The notes below the pieces were generated by a model, which searched no databases, was not told the DNA's origin, and saw only the letters and a list, made by a program, of their open reading frames with translations. A program made the translations under genes and the position numbers. Below are positions 43,058-51,346 of a stretch of 64,000 nt of DNA, piece after piece (the first letter of the stretch is position 1; each line of letters opens with the position of its first letter). The DNA is from Lachnospiraceae bacterium (GTDB lineage Bacteria; Bacillota; Clostridia; Lachnospirales; Lachnospiraceae): positions 1 through 64,000 of the forward strand of contig JALCRM010000006.1 in NCBI GenBank assembly GCA_022652545.1. Direction: 5' to 3'.

Positions 43058-44966
43058 CGTTTTCTCCCTCCGTAAGGGCATTCTCCCTGAAATGGATCGG
43101 CAGCAGTATTTCGACGGTCGTTCCCGAAATATCCTCATTCCTGCTGAAACTGATCGACGGATTCTCTTCGTAGATATATTTCAGGCGTTCTATCGTGTTT
43201 TGAATACCTACTCCGAGATGAGGCTGCTGCTGTCCCGTTTCACGGAATTTTCTGATCTCTTCAAGCGTCTCCTCGGAAATGCCTTCCCCGGTATCCGCTA
43301 CACGGATCCGCAGACGGTCTTTACCGGCATCCGCATTCTCCGTGCCTGCCGGCTCTGCATGAACAGCGCCGTCTCCGGGATCTTCCCCGTCTTCCGTATC
43401 TCCGGCTTTTTTTATGTCCGTGATCACAAAGATGGAGATCTTTTTCCCGCTTTTCAGCCCGTGCTTGATCGAATTTTCGACGATCGTCTGCACGATCAGC
43501 GGCGGGATCAGCGCATCCCTGAGCTCCGGAAGATACTCCACGATGGCAAAAAACATATCGGGAAACCTGGCTTTCTGGATATCCAGATAGTTCTGAACAA
43601 AATCCATCTCCTGCCGCAGCGTGACAAACTGATTGTTCATATAGACAATGTACCGGAAGTATTTTGAAATGCTCATGATCATTTTCCGCGAGAGTTCATA
43701 TTCCTCCGGTTCATAGCTGTACAGAATATTCAGGGCATTCAGTATGAAATGCGGCTGGATCTGATGCCCCAGATACTGCATGACGACATTTCGTTTTTCG
43801 AGTTCCGTTTCGTAAATGTCGATCTTCAGTTTCTGCACCTGCTCCATCATCAGGTTGAAATTGTGGTTGATCCTTTCAAACTCAGTACTGTCTTTCCTTT
43901 CTTCTATGCGGTATTCCAGGTTGCCTTTTTCGATCTCCGTCATTGCATCCGTCAGTCTGTTCAGCGGATGAACGACAAGATGCCGTATATTGTACAAAAG
44001 AATGGGGATCGAAATGGCCGTGAAAAGGATAGCCAGCACGCTGAGCACGATCGTCGCCACGGAAATCGCGCCGGAAATATAGGACTTCGGCACTGCCTCT
44101 CCGATACGGATCCCGTATTTTTCAAGATCTGTGCCATACAGGAAATATGAGGCTGTCCGGACTGCTTTCGGCGTCTTCTGCAGTTCTCCGCTCAGTTCTT
44201 TATCAGAAATTTCGGAAATGCAGCTCCCGTCCAAGGCTGCTACATACCCGATCCTGTCTGCTTCCTGCGGACGGATCTTCTTCATGGTCCAGTTCAGATT
44301 GAGCAGGATCCCGAACTCTGCATCACTCCATCTTGCATAGCTCATGAGGAAGGGTTTGCCTTCCAGTACCACTACTTTCCAGGTCGTCCCTGTGCGGGAA
44401 CCCGGCTGTATATCCGCTTCCTCCGTCTCCCGCTTCGCGATGGCTTCCAGATACGTCGTCCTGGCAATACCGGGTGCTCCCTGCACAACTGTATAGTCGC
44501 TGGCAGGAAAGCGGTAATAGATGAGATCCGGCAGGGTGCAGTTTACCATGATCTCCTGTAATTTATCGGAAACAGCCTGCAATTTGGCGTACTTCTGCGT
44601 CTGTGTGTAATTTTCCATGCTGCCTTCCATCACGGCAAAGTCAGCGTTGGAAAAGCTGTAATATATCAGGCTCTTGGCCACCCTGTTCAGTTCCGAATCC
44701 AGATAGTAGCCGCTTGTTTCGATGGAACTGTTCAATTCCTGTTCCACCTTCTCCCGGTTGTCCCGAACAACCGCCTCCACCAGGATCAGCGTGAAAATAT
44801 TGATCGGCAGGACAAGTGCGATCACGGAAAATACAATGCGAAAGACCGTAGACCTGAACAGGTTTCTGACTCGCTTCATTTCGGATGTTTTTCCTTTCGG
44901 TCCTTTTGGCTGTATCTGCGGGATGTTTTTTCTTTCGTCTTTGTCTTCGGTACTTTTCCGTTTCAT
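43035..44966 (-). CDS. sensor histidine kinase, YesM type, 643 aa
   Basis: Membrane kinase with a transmembrane helix near residues 42-65, an extracytoplasmic sensor region of about 240 residues, a second helix near 305-330 followed by HAMP (HPLNRLTDAMTEIEKGNLEYRI), and a His_kinase domain with YLGHQIQPHFILNALN near residue 400. The ATPase domain has IVENSIKHGLKSGKK and RVADTGEGISEE, with a short acidic low-complexity insertion between them (about 545-575). The ATG at 44966 has no strong ribosome site; ATG 44879 (KRVRNLFRS) is an alternative start with AAAGGA about 12 nt upstream. Confidence 0.92.
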   Translation of the reverse strand: MKRKSTEDKDERKNIPQIQPKGPKGKTSEMKRVRNLFRSTVFRIVFSVIALVLPINIFTLILVEAVVRDNREKVEQELNSSIETSGYYLDSELNRVAKSLIYYSFSNADFAVMEGSMENYTQTQKYAKLQAVSDKLQEIMVNCTLPDLIYYRFPASDYTVVQGAPGIARTTYLEAIAKRETEEADIQPGSRTGTTWKVVVLEGKPFLMSYARWSDAEFGILLNLNWTMKKIRPQEADRIGYVAALDGSCISEISDKELSGELQKTPKAVRTASYFLYGTDLEKYGIRIGEAVPKSYISGAISVATIVLSVLAILFTAISIPILLYNIRHLVVHPLNRLTDAMTEIEKGNLEYRIEERKDSTEFERINHNFNLMMEQVQKLKIDIYETELEKRNVVMQYLGHQIQPHFILNALNILYSYEPEEYELSRKMIMSISKYFRYIVYMNNQFVTLRQEMDFVQNYLDIQKARFPDMFFAIVEYLPELRDALIPPLIVQTIVENSIKHGLKSGKKISIFVITDIKKAGDTEDGEDPGDGAVHAEPAGTENADAGKDRLRIRVADTGEGISEETLEEIRKFRETGQQQPHLGVGIQNTIERLKYIYEENPSISFSRNEDISGTTVEILLPIHFRENALTEGENDEHTAGR

Positions 44967-45164
44967 ACGGCTTGATCGTAGCGATGCCGGATGAACGCTG
45001 CCGGCTCTGCCCCTGCAAATATTCCCCGACAGATTCGTGCCATGGCTGCTTTACTTTTTATCAGGCTGCCGCGATTTTATGATTGCATAAATAAAGAATG
45101 TCGTCCAGGCTGCACCGCTGACAGTCAAACATTTCATTACTCATGCCCTGTTCTCCCTTCTGTT

Positions 45165-45193
45165 ATTATAGGGGAATCTTATATTTATAATAA
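45165..45193 (-). promoter_or_regulatory. candidate promoter for the YesM/YesN-type genes
   Basis: A perfect TATAAT (minus strand 45170-45165) is preceded at 17 bp by TTATTA. The leader to 44966 would be about 190 nt. The rest of 44967-45300 shows no gene. Confidence 0.5.
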
Positions 45194-45300
45194 AACTGTA
45201 TTTGCAAGCTTACAATTCAAGACTGCGCATACAAAACAAAGAACCGGATTCGGCGGAATTGCCGGCTGACACGCACTGACACGGTGGCAAAGAAAAACAG

Positions 45301-45341
45301 AAACCCGTCAGACACCGATTTTATCAGCATCTGACGGGTTT
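45301..45341 (-). terminator. terminator after tRNA-Pro
   Basis: A perfect 12-bp stem aaacccgtcaga/tctgacgggttt encloses a 17-nt loop and is followed on the minus strand by CTGTTTTTCTTT. It lies 8 nt beyond the tRNA 3' end. Confidence 0.85.
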
Positions 45342-45349
45342 CCTGAGAA

Positions 45350-45422
45350 TCGGAGTGACGTGGCTCGAACACGCGACCCCCACGTCCCTAACGTGGTGCG
45401 CTACCAACTGCGCTACACCCCG
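45350..45422 (-). tRNA. tRNA-Pro with anticodon AGG
   Basis: The cloverleaf was folded by hand. The acceptor stem is CGGGGTG/CACTCCG with discriminator A, the D stem GCGC/GCGC, the anticodon stem CCACG/CGTGG with loop TTAGGGA, a 5-nt variable loop, and the T arm GCGTG-TTCGAGC-CACGT. Position 34 is A, giving anticodon AGG. The CGGGG acceptor end and G35-G36 mark a proline tRNA. The 3' CCA is not encoded. Length is 73 nt. Confidence 0.93.
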
Positions 45423-45462
45423 ATCTTCTGTTTCTGCATGTTCTTGAAAACACGCAAAATGT

Positions 45463-45491
45463 ATTATATCGACTCCACGCAAAGAATGCAA
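45463..45491 (-). promoter_or_regulatory. promoter of tRNA-Pro
   Basis: TTGCAT (45491-45486) and a perfect TATAAT (45468-45463) are separated by 17 bp on the minus strand, about 40 bp upstream of the tRNA 5' end. The remaining stretch to 45793 has no recognisable gene. Confidence 0.75.
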
Positions 45492-45793
45492 GATGCGTTT
45501 TGCCATCTCTCGCTTCCACGCTTCTCGGACAAAAGCTACCGCAGCGAACGAATCTGCGCATAAATGCTGCAGAGTTTAAGCCTCTCGAGGGGCGATTTTG
45601 ATCGTTTGACCCCCGAAACGCCCCCGCCGCAAATAAACCGCCATCAGAAGAAGTCTCAGAGAAGAGCGCGCACTGCCCGGTCAAAGGCCTCCAGAAGCCT
45701 CAAAGATCAACCGAAACCGCGCGTTTCCCATATTGCTTACCTCCATCTTGTGTTATGATATTAGCAGTACTCAATACGAAAGGAGAAACTTCT

Positions 45794-46519
45794 ATGTACG
45801 CCTGGACAAGAGCTGAACTGAAAAAAAACGGACGGTTCTGTATGAACCGCTCTTACTGGAAATGTCTTTTGACTGCACTTATTCTGACGATCAGTATTGC
45901 CGGCTTCGGATATTTCGGCGGCGTTTCATCCAGAATGGATGCGGGCGGCGCTGACTTTCTGCCGTGGCATGGACTGGGCCTGTCCTCCGTGTTCCCCTGG
46001 AGCCTGACGGCAGCGATCGCTGTCGGTGCAGTTGCCCTCTCTCTCATCGGCCTTGCAATCAGGATCGCCCTGCTGCAGCCGCTGGAAGTGAACTGCCGCC
46101 GCGTTCTGATCATCAACCGTGTGCAGAATCCCGATCTTTCCGGACTCGGATACACCTTCAGCAACGGCTACGGCAATGTTGTCAAAACACAGTTTCTGCG
46201 CTATCTGTTCACATTCCTCTGGACATGCCTTCTCATCGTGCCCGGCATCATCAAAACCTATGAATACCGCATGATCCCCTTTATTCTGGCCGAGAATCCG
46301 GAGATCGACAGCAAGGAGGCTTTCCGTCTCTCCCGTACCATGATGGACGGTGAAAAATGGAAGACCTTCGTACTGGACCTTTCTTTCCTGGGATGGCATA
46401 TTCTGAGCCTGTTCACGGTGGGCCTGCTGGATCTTCTCTATACCAACCCTTATGAGGCCTGCACAAACACGGAACTCTACACGATGCTCAAGACAACGAA
46501 GCTTTTCCCTAACAGCTGA
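45794..46519 (+). CDS. DUF975 family membrane protein, 241 aa
   Basis: Integral membrane protein with about five helices (near residues 20-42, 70-95, 135-160, 195-225). The C-terminal half holds the family motif region YEYRMIPFILAENPEIDSKEAFRLSRTMMDGEKWKTF followed by a last helix and NPYEACTNTELY. The start at ATG 45794 has AAAGGAG about 8 nt upstream; upstream in-frame codons have no site. A -10-like TATGAT lies at 45754-45759. The function of DUF975 is unknown. It is transcribed against its neighbours and seems monocistronic. Confidence 0.85.
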   Translation: MYAWTRAELKKNGRFCMNRSYWKCLLTALILTISIAGFGYFGGVSSRMDAGGADFLPWHGLGLSSVFPWSLTAAIAVGAVALSLIGLAIRIALLQPLEVNCRRVLIINRVQNPDLSGLGYTFSNGYGNVVKTQFLRYLFTFLWTCLLIVPGIIKTYEYRMIPFILAENPEIDSKEAFRLSRTMMDGEKWKTFVLDLSFLGWHILSLFTVGLLDLLYTNPYEACTNTELYTMLKTTKLFPNS

Positions 46520-46597
46520 TACCAGCCGGCGGCTGTGAGACAGCCGTTCCGTCGACCATTGATATCAGCCGACGGCTGTGAGCCAGTCGATTCAACT
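46516..46597. repeat. imperfect direct repeat downstream of the DUF975 gene
   Basis: Two copies of about 28 bp (near 46518-46545 and 46568-46597) share cagccg-n-cggctgtgag with differences at four or five positions. Each copy contains a short dyad (cagccg/cggctg). Role unknown. Confidence 0.5.
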
Positions 46598-46632
46598 GCC
46601 TTAAATGAAATGCCGTCATAAAAGGACATCAA

Positions 46633-46668
46633 AAAGGCTGCAGTACCGTTACAGGTACTGCAGCCTTT
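46633..46668 (-). terminator. terminator of infC-rpmI-rplT (possibly bidirectional)
   Basis: A perfect 15-bp stem aaaggctgcagtacc/ggtactgcagccttt with a 6-nt loop. On the minus strand it is followed by TTGATG after a run of T inside the stem end. It also sits after the convergent DUF975 gene and could serve both. Confidence 0.85.
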
Positions 46669-46704
46669 GATTTTCATTGTAAAACCTTCAGGATTTCGGA
46701 ACCG

Positions 46705-47079
46705 TCAGGCCTTTGCGACCGGCTTCGGGTTCTTCTCGTTGGCGATCTTGGCCAGCGCCGCAAAGCCTTCCGCGTCGTTGACTGCAAGTTCGGCGAGCAT
46801 CTTGCGGTTGATGTCGATGCCTGCCATGGAAAGGCCGTGCATCAGCCTGCTGTAGGACATCCCGTTGATACGCGCTGCCGCGTTGATACGGGCGATCCAA
46901 AGGGATCTCATATCTCTCTTCTTCTGTTTCCTGCCTGCAAAGGAAGAGGTCAGCGCACGCATGACGGACTGTTTTGCCACGCGATACTGCTTGCTTCTTG
47001 CTCCTCTGTAGCCTTTTGCCAGTTTCAATACTCTGTTATGTCTCTTCTTGGCATTCAAAGCGCCTTTGATTCTTGCCAT
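46705..47079 (-). CDS. rplT: 50S ribosomal protein L20
   Basis: L20 binds 23S rRNA early in large-subunit assembly and, in Firmicutes, can repress its own operon. The N terminus [24 protein letters not shown] and [16 protein letters not shown] are strictly conserved. At 124 residues it is a few longer than usual because of a Lys/Pro/Ala tail. It is third in the infC-rpmI-rplT operon, 113 nt after rpmI; that gap shows only the ribosome site. Confidence 0.98.
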   Translation of the reverse strand: MARIKGALNAKKRHNRVLKLAKGYRGARSKQYRVAKQSVMRALTSSFAGRKQKKRDMRSLWIARINAAARINGMSYSRLMHGLSMAGIDINRKMLAELAVNDAEGFAALAKIANEKNPKPVAKA

Positions 47080-47192
47080 TTCAACTTTCCTCCGAAATTT
47101 TCGTTCTGTCCGCTGCAGCTCCGGAACGTCTCTGCCATGATCCTTTGCCGGACTGCCCCGCGGAAGTCTTCACCACGTTTGCCGCACTTCGA

Positions 47193-47390
47193 TTACGCGT
47201 ACGGAAGAATCTTCTTCACGTTCTTTACGCAGGTCTGGTCAACCAACGTGGACTTGCGAAGATTTCTTTTTCTCTTTGTTTCCTTCTTGGTCAGAATATG
47301 GCGCTTATTCGCCTTGTTTCTAACTAATTTTCCGCTGCCTGTGACTTTAAAGCGCTTCGCGGCGGATCTGTTCGTCTTCATACTGGGCAT
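47193..47390 (-). CDS. rpmI: 50S ribosomal protein L35
   Basis: The 65-residue protein begins [20 protein letters not shown] and is very basic, as expected for L35. It lies between infC (47 nt upstream) and rplT in the universal order. An AGGAGG-type site precedes the ATG. Confidence 0.98.
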   Translation of the reverse strand: MPSMKTNRSAAKRFKVTGSGKLVRNKANKRHILTKKETKRKRNLRKSTLVDQTCVKNVKKILPYA

Positions 47391-47437
47391 TGCATTTTTC
47401 CTCCTGTCGCTTGATGAGTTTCTATTTTAACTGCCGT

Positions 47438-47950
47438 TCAGTTTTTCTTGGCAGCTAAAAACATTGTCATGGTGCGTCCTTCGACTCTGGGCGTTTTCTC
47501 CACGATCGCCAGATCCACGAGGGAGTTGGCAAAATCCGTGAGGATGTGCACACTCGCACCCATGTGTGCCATTTCACGTCCTCTGAAACGCAGTGTCACC
47601 TTCACGCGGTTGCCCTCGGAAAGGAACTTGCGCGCAGCACCCGTCTTTGTTTCGAGATCGTGCGTGTCAATGTTGGGCGACATGCGGATTTCCTTGATCT
47701 CGACGATCTTCTGCTTCTTCTTGGCCTCTTTGTCCTTGCGGGCCTGTTCGTACCTGAACTTTCCGTAGTCAATGATCTTGCATACCGGAGGGACCGCGTT
47801 GGGTGAAACCTTCACGAGATCCAGCCCGGCTTCTTCCGCCGCAGCCCTTGCGGCCGCTGATTCCATGATACCGAGCATTTCACCGTGCTCGCCGATCACG
47901 CGGACTTCCTTGTCTCTGATCTGCTCATTGATATAGAATTGGTTATTAAT
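47438..47950 (-). CDS. infC: translation initiation factor IF-3, probable AUU start, about 170 aa
   Basis: IF-3 binds the 30S subunit and monitors start codon and initiator tRNA. The N domain begins NNQFYINEQIRDKEVRVIGE and the C domain contains KIIDYGKFRYEQARKDKEAKKK and LRFRGREMAHMG. The start is placed at ATT 47950 because it lies exactly 8 nt after GGGGGAGG and yields the usual length; the ATG further upstream (47967-47969) overlaps that ribosome site and has none of its own. AUU starts on infC underlie autoregulation in other bacteria. The mRNA leader carries a terminator hairpin (47988-48021). Confidence 0.93.
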   Translation of the reverse strand: MNNQFYINEQIRDKEVRVIGEHGEMLGIMESAAARAAAEEAGLDLVKVSPNAVPPVCKIIDYGKFRYEQARKDKEAKKKQKIVEIKEIRMSPNIDTHDLETKTGAARKFLSEGNRVKVTLRFRGREMAHMGASVHILTDFANSLVDLAIVEKTPRVEGRTMTMFLAAKKN

Positions 47951-48214
47951 ATTGGTACCCTCCCCCATACAAAGGAACTCTTGAACGAAAAAAAACAGCG
48001 GATACGCTTGGCATCCACTGTTCCTCATCTACTGATCTCCGCGCCCGGACTGCTGCCCGCGCGGATCCTCCCGGATCTTTGAAGATCTGCCGAATCCGGT
48101 ACTGGATACCGGACTCCGAGGTGTTTACGCCGCAAGCCTGCGCCGGCGGGTGAGAGTGGATGCTCTGCTTTCTTGTGTTGTGTTGGCGGGAGCTGGTAAG
48201 CGCCGCACTCAACG
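47951..48214 (-). ncRNA. structured 5' leader of infC-rpmI-rplT (L20-leader-like)
   Basis: About 264 nt between the predicted transcription start and the infC ribosome site contain several stem-loops and a terminator but no convincing gene. L20-responsive leaders occupy this position in Firmicutes. The match to any specific leader family was not tested. Confidence 0.6.
47988..48021 (-). terminator. attenuator-type terminator in the infC leader
   Basis: On the minus strand ACAGTGGAT/ATCCGCTGT (9 bp, one G-U) with a 9-nt loop is followed by eight T. It lies inside the leader, about 190-225 nt after the predicted transcription start and before infC. Upstream leader segments form further stems (TCCGCGC/GCGCGGA, CCGGTA/TACCGG). 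This is the layout of a ribosomal-protein-controlled leader (L20-type). Confidence 0.8.
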
Positions 48215-48220
48215 TTCGTT

Positions 48221-48249
48221 AGAATAACACAGGCAAAACATGCTGTCAA
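48221..48249 (-). promoter_or_regulatory. strong promoter of infC-rpmI-rplT
   Basis: TTGACA (48249-48244) and TATTCT (48226-48221) are separated by 17 bp on the minus strand. The -35 overlaps the stop codon of the upstream beta-mannosidase gene. Confidence 0.85.
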
Positions 48250-50936
48250 CCCGAAACTTTCAGGCTGCGCACGCGGTACGCACCGGCCGGCGCAGTGCCC
48301 GTGATCCTGACAGTGCGCGTGCCTTTTTCCATGTCAAAGAAGTTATCTTCCAGGCGCAGATCGCCGTCTTCCGAACTGATCGCGACCGCTTTTGCAAAAG
48401 CCTCCGCCGTTACGGTAAGCTGCCCGGCTTCCGCGGAAAGATGCAGACACGGATCGGCAAAACGGTAGTGCTTCGGCGCGCAGAACAGTGCCGTGCCGCG
48501 CGAGATCTCCTGCCCGTCCGAAACAAAGGAAAACTCCAGGTGCAGTTCCATCTGGTCTCCCCTTTCCTGATCGATCACGCCGTTAAGGTCGATATGATCC
48601 GCCCAGGCGCCGCCGTAGGCCGGCACCTCCAGATCCTGTCTGCCTGCAACCTGTTTTGCCGTCCCGGGGTACAGCGCGGGAGAACTGTCCGGTCGGCGCA
48701 GTGTCCAGACGACCGTCCCGTGTACCGGTGCCCCCGTCTCATTCGCCACGTGCAGGTCGGCGCTGAAATCGACCGGCTGCGGCTGGGTATTGGGATACGG
48801 TTTCTGATCCGGCTCGCCGTGTTCCTCGCAGGAAATATGGACCGGCTCAAACATGCGCTTCTCTGCGTACTGCAGGGCCTTCCAGCGACCGTACCAGTCT
48901 ATGCCGGCCCAGGAAGCAACCGGCCAGATATCGTTGAGCTGCCAGACCACCGTTCCCATGCAGGTACCGCGGAAGCGACGGAAATGTTCCACACCGTAGC
49001 GGATCGCCTCCGCCTGCAGCAGCTGTGAACAGTACAGGAGCTCTTCAAAATCGCGCGGGTACAGGAAAGTCTGGGACATATAGTTCATCATTTTGCCGTT
49101 CGCCGCGGTATTGCGCTGGTGCATTTCCATCACGCGGGAATAGACATTCCGGTCTTCCGGCTCCGTAAAGCTCTCCACGGTCTGCAGACACGGAAAAGAC
49201 TGGAATCCGAATTCCGACAGGAAACGGTAATGGTGACTGCGGTAAGCGGTAAAGGGCTCGTTTCCGTGCCAGACGCCCCAGTAGTGCACGTCACCCGTAT
49301 TCTCCGCCTGGGGCTCAAGGAAATTGCCGCCTGACGAAGGCGAAGACGGCCAGTAAAAGGTGACGGGATCTTCTTCGCGCAGGACGCTGGGAATGATGTA
49401 TTCAAAGATTTTCAGGTAATCGTAATACTGCTTCTGTGAAGGGTGCCAGGCCCCGTCGATCGTCTGGGCCTCCATCTCATTGTTGCCGCACCACAGGGCG
49501 ATGCAGGCGTGATGGCGCAGGCGGCGCACATTGTCCCGGATCTCCTGCCTGATGTTTTCCTCAAAATGCCCGTCCAGCTCATAGCTGGCGCAGGCGAACA
49601 TCATATCCTGCCAGACGAGCAGGCCCAGTTCATCGCACAGATCGTAAAAACAGTCATCCGGGAACCAGCCGCCGCCCCAGATACGGATGCTGTTCATATG
49701 GCATTCGGCCGCCGAACGCAGGAGCTGTTCGGAATTTTTGCGGCTGCGGCGGGCAAAAAGACTGTCCTCCGGAATATAGTCCGCCCCCATGGTGAAGATC
49801 TGCAGTCCGTTTACCTCGAAAGCAAAATTTCTGCCGGGCAGATCATCCTGCTTCTGTCCCTTCAGACGGGGATCGAACTTCTCGTTGTTTCCGAAGCCTT
49901 CCGCAGGCCTGGGATCGGTATTGACCGTCACGGTCCGTAGGCCGATCCGGCATTCGCTGCGGTCCAGTTCCGAGCCGCTCTGGGCATCAAGAAGCAGCAC
50001 ACAGACCTTGTAGAGCGGCTGCGCGCCATATCCGTTCGGCCACCACAGCTGCGGGTCGTCGATTTCCACCGACGCTTCCATCACGCTGCCGCGTCCGTAC
50101 AGCAGGGCCTGCGCCGAGCTCAGCGCATCGAGCTGCTGCGTCTCACCTGTATAGGAACGGCCGTTCGGCGCGGTCACAAGCAGCGCCGCCTTCACCGTAT
50201 CGTCGGAAAGGAGGCCTCTCATCCACTCGATGTGCAGTCTGGCCGTCAGTCTGACGCGCGCGACAGAATTTCCGTGCACGCCGGTGCCCGTCACTTCATG
50301 TTTCTGCACGAAAGCAGTGTCGCGTATTCTCGCCCTGCTGACCGCCAGAATGGAAACATCCCGCAGGATACCTTCGTCGGGAAGACGCGGGCCCCAGTCC
50401 CAGCCGAACATGCACGCGGCCTTGCGCAGGTGCGGATAGCCCACCATGGCCTCCTGCGAACCCCCGGTCGGGATCTTCGCATTTTCCGCTGCGATATATT
50501 TTGTCGGAGAGTGCAGCACGATACGCAGAACATGCTCTGCGCCTGCACCTCCCGCCATAACGGTCTCCGTAATGTCGTACTCCCAGGTGCGGAACATGTC
50601 GTCCGCACTGCCGACCGGCGTGCCGTCCAGCGTAAGATCGGCCAGCGTATCCAGGCAGCCGCAGGAAAGAACCAGTCTGTCGGCCTCCTCTGCCCTCTCG
50701 GGCAGCGTAAATCTTTTTTCAAAACAGAAATCATGGTCGGCGATCCCGGTCGTCTTCAGTTCATTGTCCCTGTAAAACGGGTCTTCGATGCGCCGCGCGT
50801 CAAGAAGTACGCCGTACACGCTGCAGGGAACGGAGGCCGCAAGCTTTTCATCCTTCCCGAGCACGCCCGGGATCCCCTTTTCCTCCGTATCCGCAAGCGA
50901 CATCGTCCAACTGTCATTCAGTAATATTCTGTCCAT
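48246..50936 (-). CDS. beta-mannosidase, GH2, 896 aa
   Basis: Exo-acting GH2 enzyme that removes non-reducing beta-mannose. The N-terminal domain (VPCSVYGVLLDARRIEDPFYRDNE, FEKRFTLP) is the typical mannosidase start. The acid/base Glu is in LWCGNNEMEAQT (about residue 488) and the nucleophile Glu in RFLSEFGFQSFP (about 575). There is no signal peptide. GGAGG precedes the ATG at 50936. It is apparently monocistronic, with the infC promoter beginning at its stop codon. Upstream lies the long palindromic element rather than a classic promoter. Confidence 0.92.
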   Translation of the reverse strand: MDRILLNDSWTMSLADTEEKGIPGVLGKDEKLAASVPCSVYGVLLDARRIEDPFYRDNELKTTGIADHDFCFEKRFTLPERAEEADRLVLSCGCLDTLADLTLDGTPVGSADDMFRTWEYDITETVMAGGAGAEHVLRIVLHSPTKYIAAENAKIPTGGSQEAMVGYPHLRKAACMFGWDWGPRLPDEGILRDVSILAVSRARIRDTAFVQKHEVTGTGVHGNSVARVRLTARLHIEWMRGLLSDDTVKAALLVTAPNGRSYTGETQQLDALSSAQALLYGRGSVMEASVEIDDPQLWWPNGYGAQPLYKVCVLLLDAQSGSELDRSECRIGLRTVTVNTDPRPAEGFGNNEKFDPRLKGQKQDDLPGRNFAFEVNGLQIFTMGADYIPEDSLFARRSRKNSEQLLRSAAECHMNSIRIWGGGWFPDDCFYDLCDELGLLVWQDMMFACASYELDGHFEENIRQEIRDNVRRLRHHACIALWCGNNEMEAQTIDGAWHPSQKQYYDYLKIFEYIIPSVLREEDPVTFYWPSSPSSGGNFLEPQAENTGDVHYWGVWHGNEPFTAYRSHHYRFLSEFGFQSFPCLQTVESFTEPEDRNVYSRVMEMHQRNTAANGKMMNYMSQTFLYPRDFEELLYCSQLLQAEAIRYGVEHFRRFRGTCMGTVVWQLNDIWPVASWAGIDWYGRWKALQYAEKRMFEPVHISCEEHGEPDQKPYPNTQPQPVDFSADLHVANETGAPVHGTVVWTLRRPDSSPALYPGTAKQVAGRQDLEVPAYGGAWADHIDLNGVIDQERGDQMELHLEFSFVSDGQEISRGTALFCAPKHYRFADPCLHLSAEAGQLTVTAEAFAKAVAISSEDGDLRLEDNFFDMEKGTRTVRITGTAPAGAYRVRSLKVSG

Positions 50937-50978
50937 GACCGGTATACCTCCAAGTTATCAATGCTCCTGATTTACTGC

Positions 50979-51008
50979 TGCTTTGGCTCAGCACATGCAG
51001 CCTGCCCG
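50979..51008 (+). repeat. partial copy of the left end of the 198-bp palindromic element
   Basis: tttggctcagc here recurs at 51025-51035, and the following bases (catg, gcc, gcccg) align with the same element end with small differences. It looks like a decayed or tandem end fragment in the promoter region of the beta-mannosidase gene. Confidence 0.55.
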
Positions 51009-51021
51009 AATACTCATCATA

Positions 51022-51219
51022 CCTTTGGCTCAGCGGCATGTGCCCGCCCGGGTGCTTTGTCCGCGCCGGTACTTACGCGGCGTATTTGCAAGCGCATCAT
51101 ACCTTTGATGTGCGCAGCGTTCCAGCCGCGTTATGTACCGCTGCGCTGGGACAAGCAGCGAAAGCAAGTGAATGCTGCGCATTCACTCGCCGGAAGGGCA
51201 CATGCCGCTGAGCCAAAGG
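51022..51219. repeat. 198-bp near-palindromic element with perfect 24-bp terminal inverted repeats
   Basis: 51022-51045 (starting cctttggctcag) is the exact reverse complement of 51196-51219. Inside, 51051-51066 pairs imperfectly with 51143-51159, and 51065-51081 with 51125-51141. The apex is gcgcatca (51092-51099) with tgatgtgcgc (51106-51115). A side hairpin agtgaatg/cattcact lies at 51167-51187. The 13-mer catcatacctttg occurs at 51015-51027 and 51095-51107. The whole would fold into one long rod with a branch. No coding capacity. Either a MITE-like insertion or a structured RNA gene. Confidence 0.8.
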
Positions 51220-51223
51220 AAAT

Positions 51224-51300
51224 AAGGTGCCCGCGGGGCTGCATTCGCTGGTCCAAGGCGGATGCAAAGCTGCTGCGCAGCTTCTATGCTTCGGCACCTT
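51224..51300 (+). repeat. second inverted-repeat unit, 77 bp
   Basis: aaggtgcc (51224-51231) and ggcacctt (51293-51300) enclose an internal hairpin aagctgc-tgc-gcagctt (51267-51283). It directly follows the 198-bp element and precedes the promoter of the small membrane-protein gene. Confidence 0.6.
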
Positions 51301-51305
51301 TATGC

Positions 51306-51333
51306 TATAATAAGACCTGATCGCCGGGCGATC
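51306..51333 (+). promoter_or_regulatory. promoter -10 and adjacent dyad before the small membrane-protein gene
   Basis: A perfect TATAAT (51306-51311) has no good -35. A 7-bp dyad gatcgcc-g-ggcgatc (51319-51333) covers the expected transcription start and could be an operator. Confidence 0.5.
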
Positions 51334-51346
51334 GGAAGGTGCTGCC

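Noticed and set aside
45423..45793. Additional tRNA or small gene between tRNA-Pro and the DUF975 gene
   Set aside because: Only the tRNA promoter and a weak -10-like site are visible; no second cloverleaf or ribosome site with a plausible frame.
51022..51300. CRISPR array or attachment site
   Set aside because: Repeats are inverted and nested rather than regularly spaced direct repeats; there are no cas or integrase genes and no tRNA 3' end duplication.
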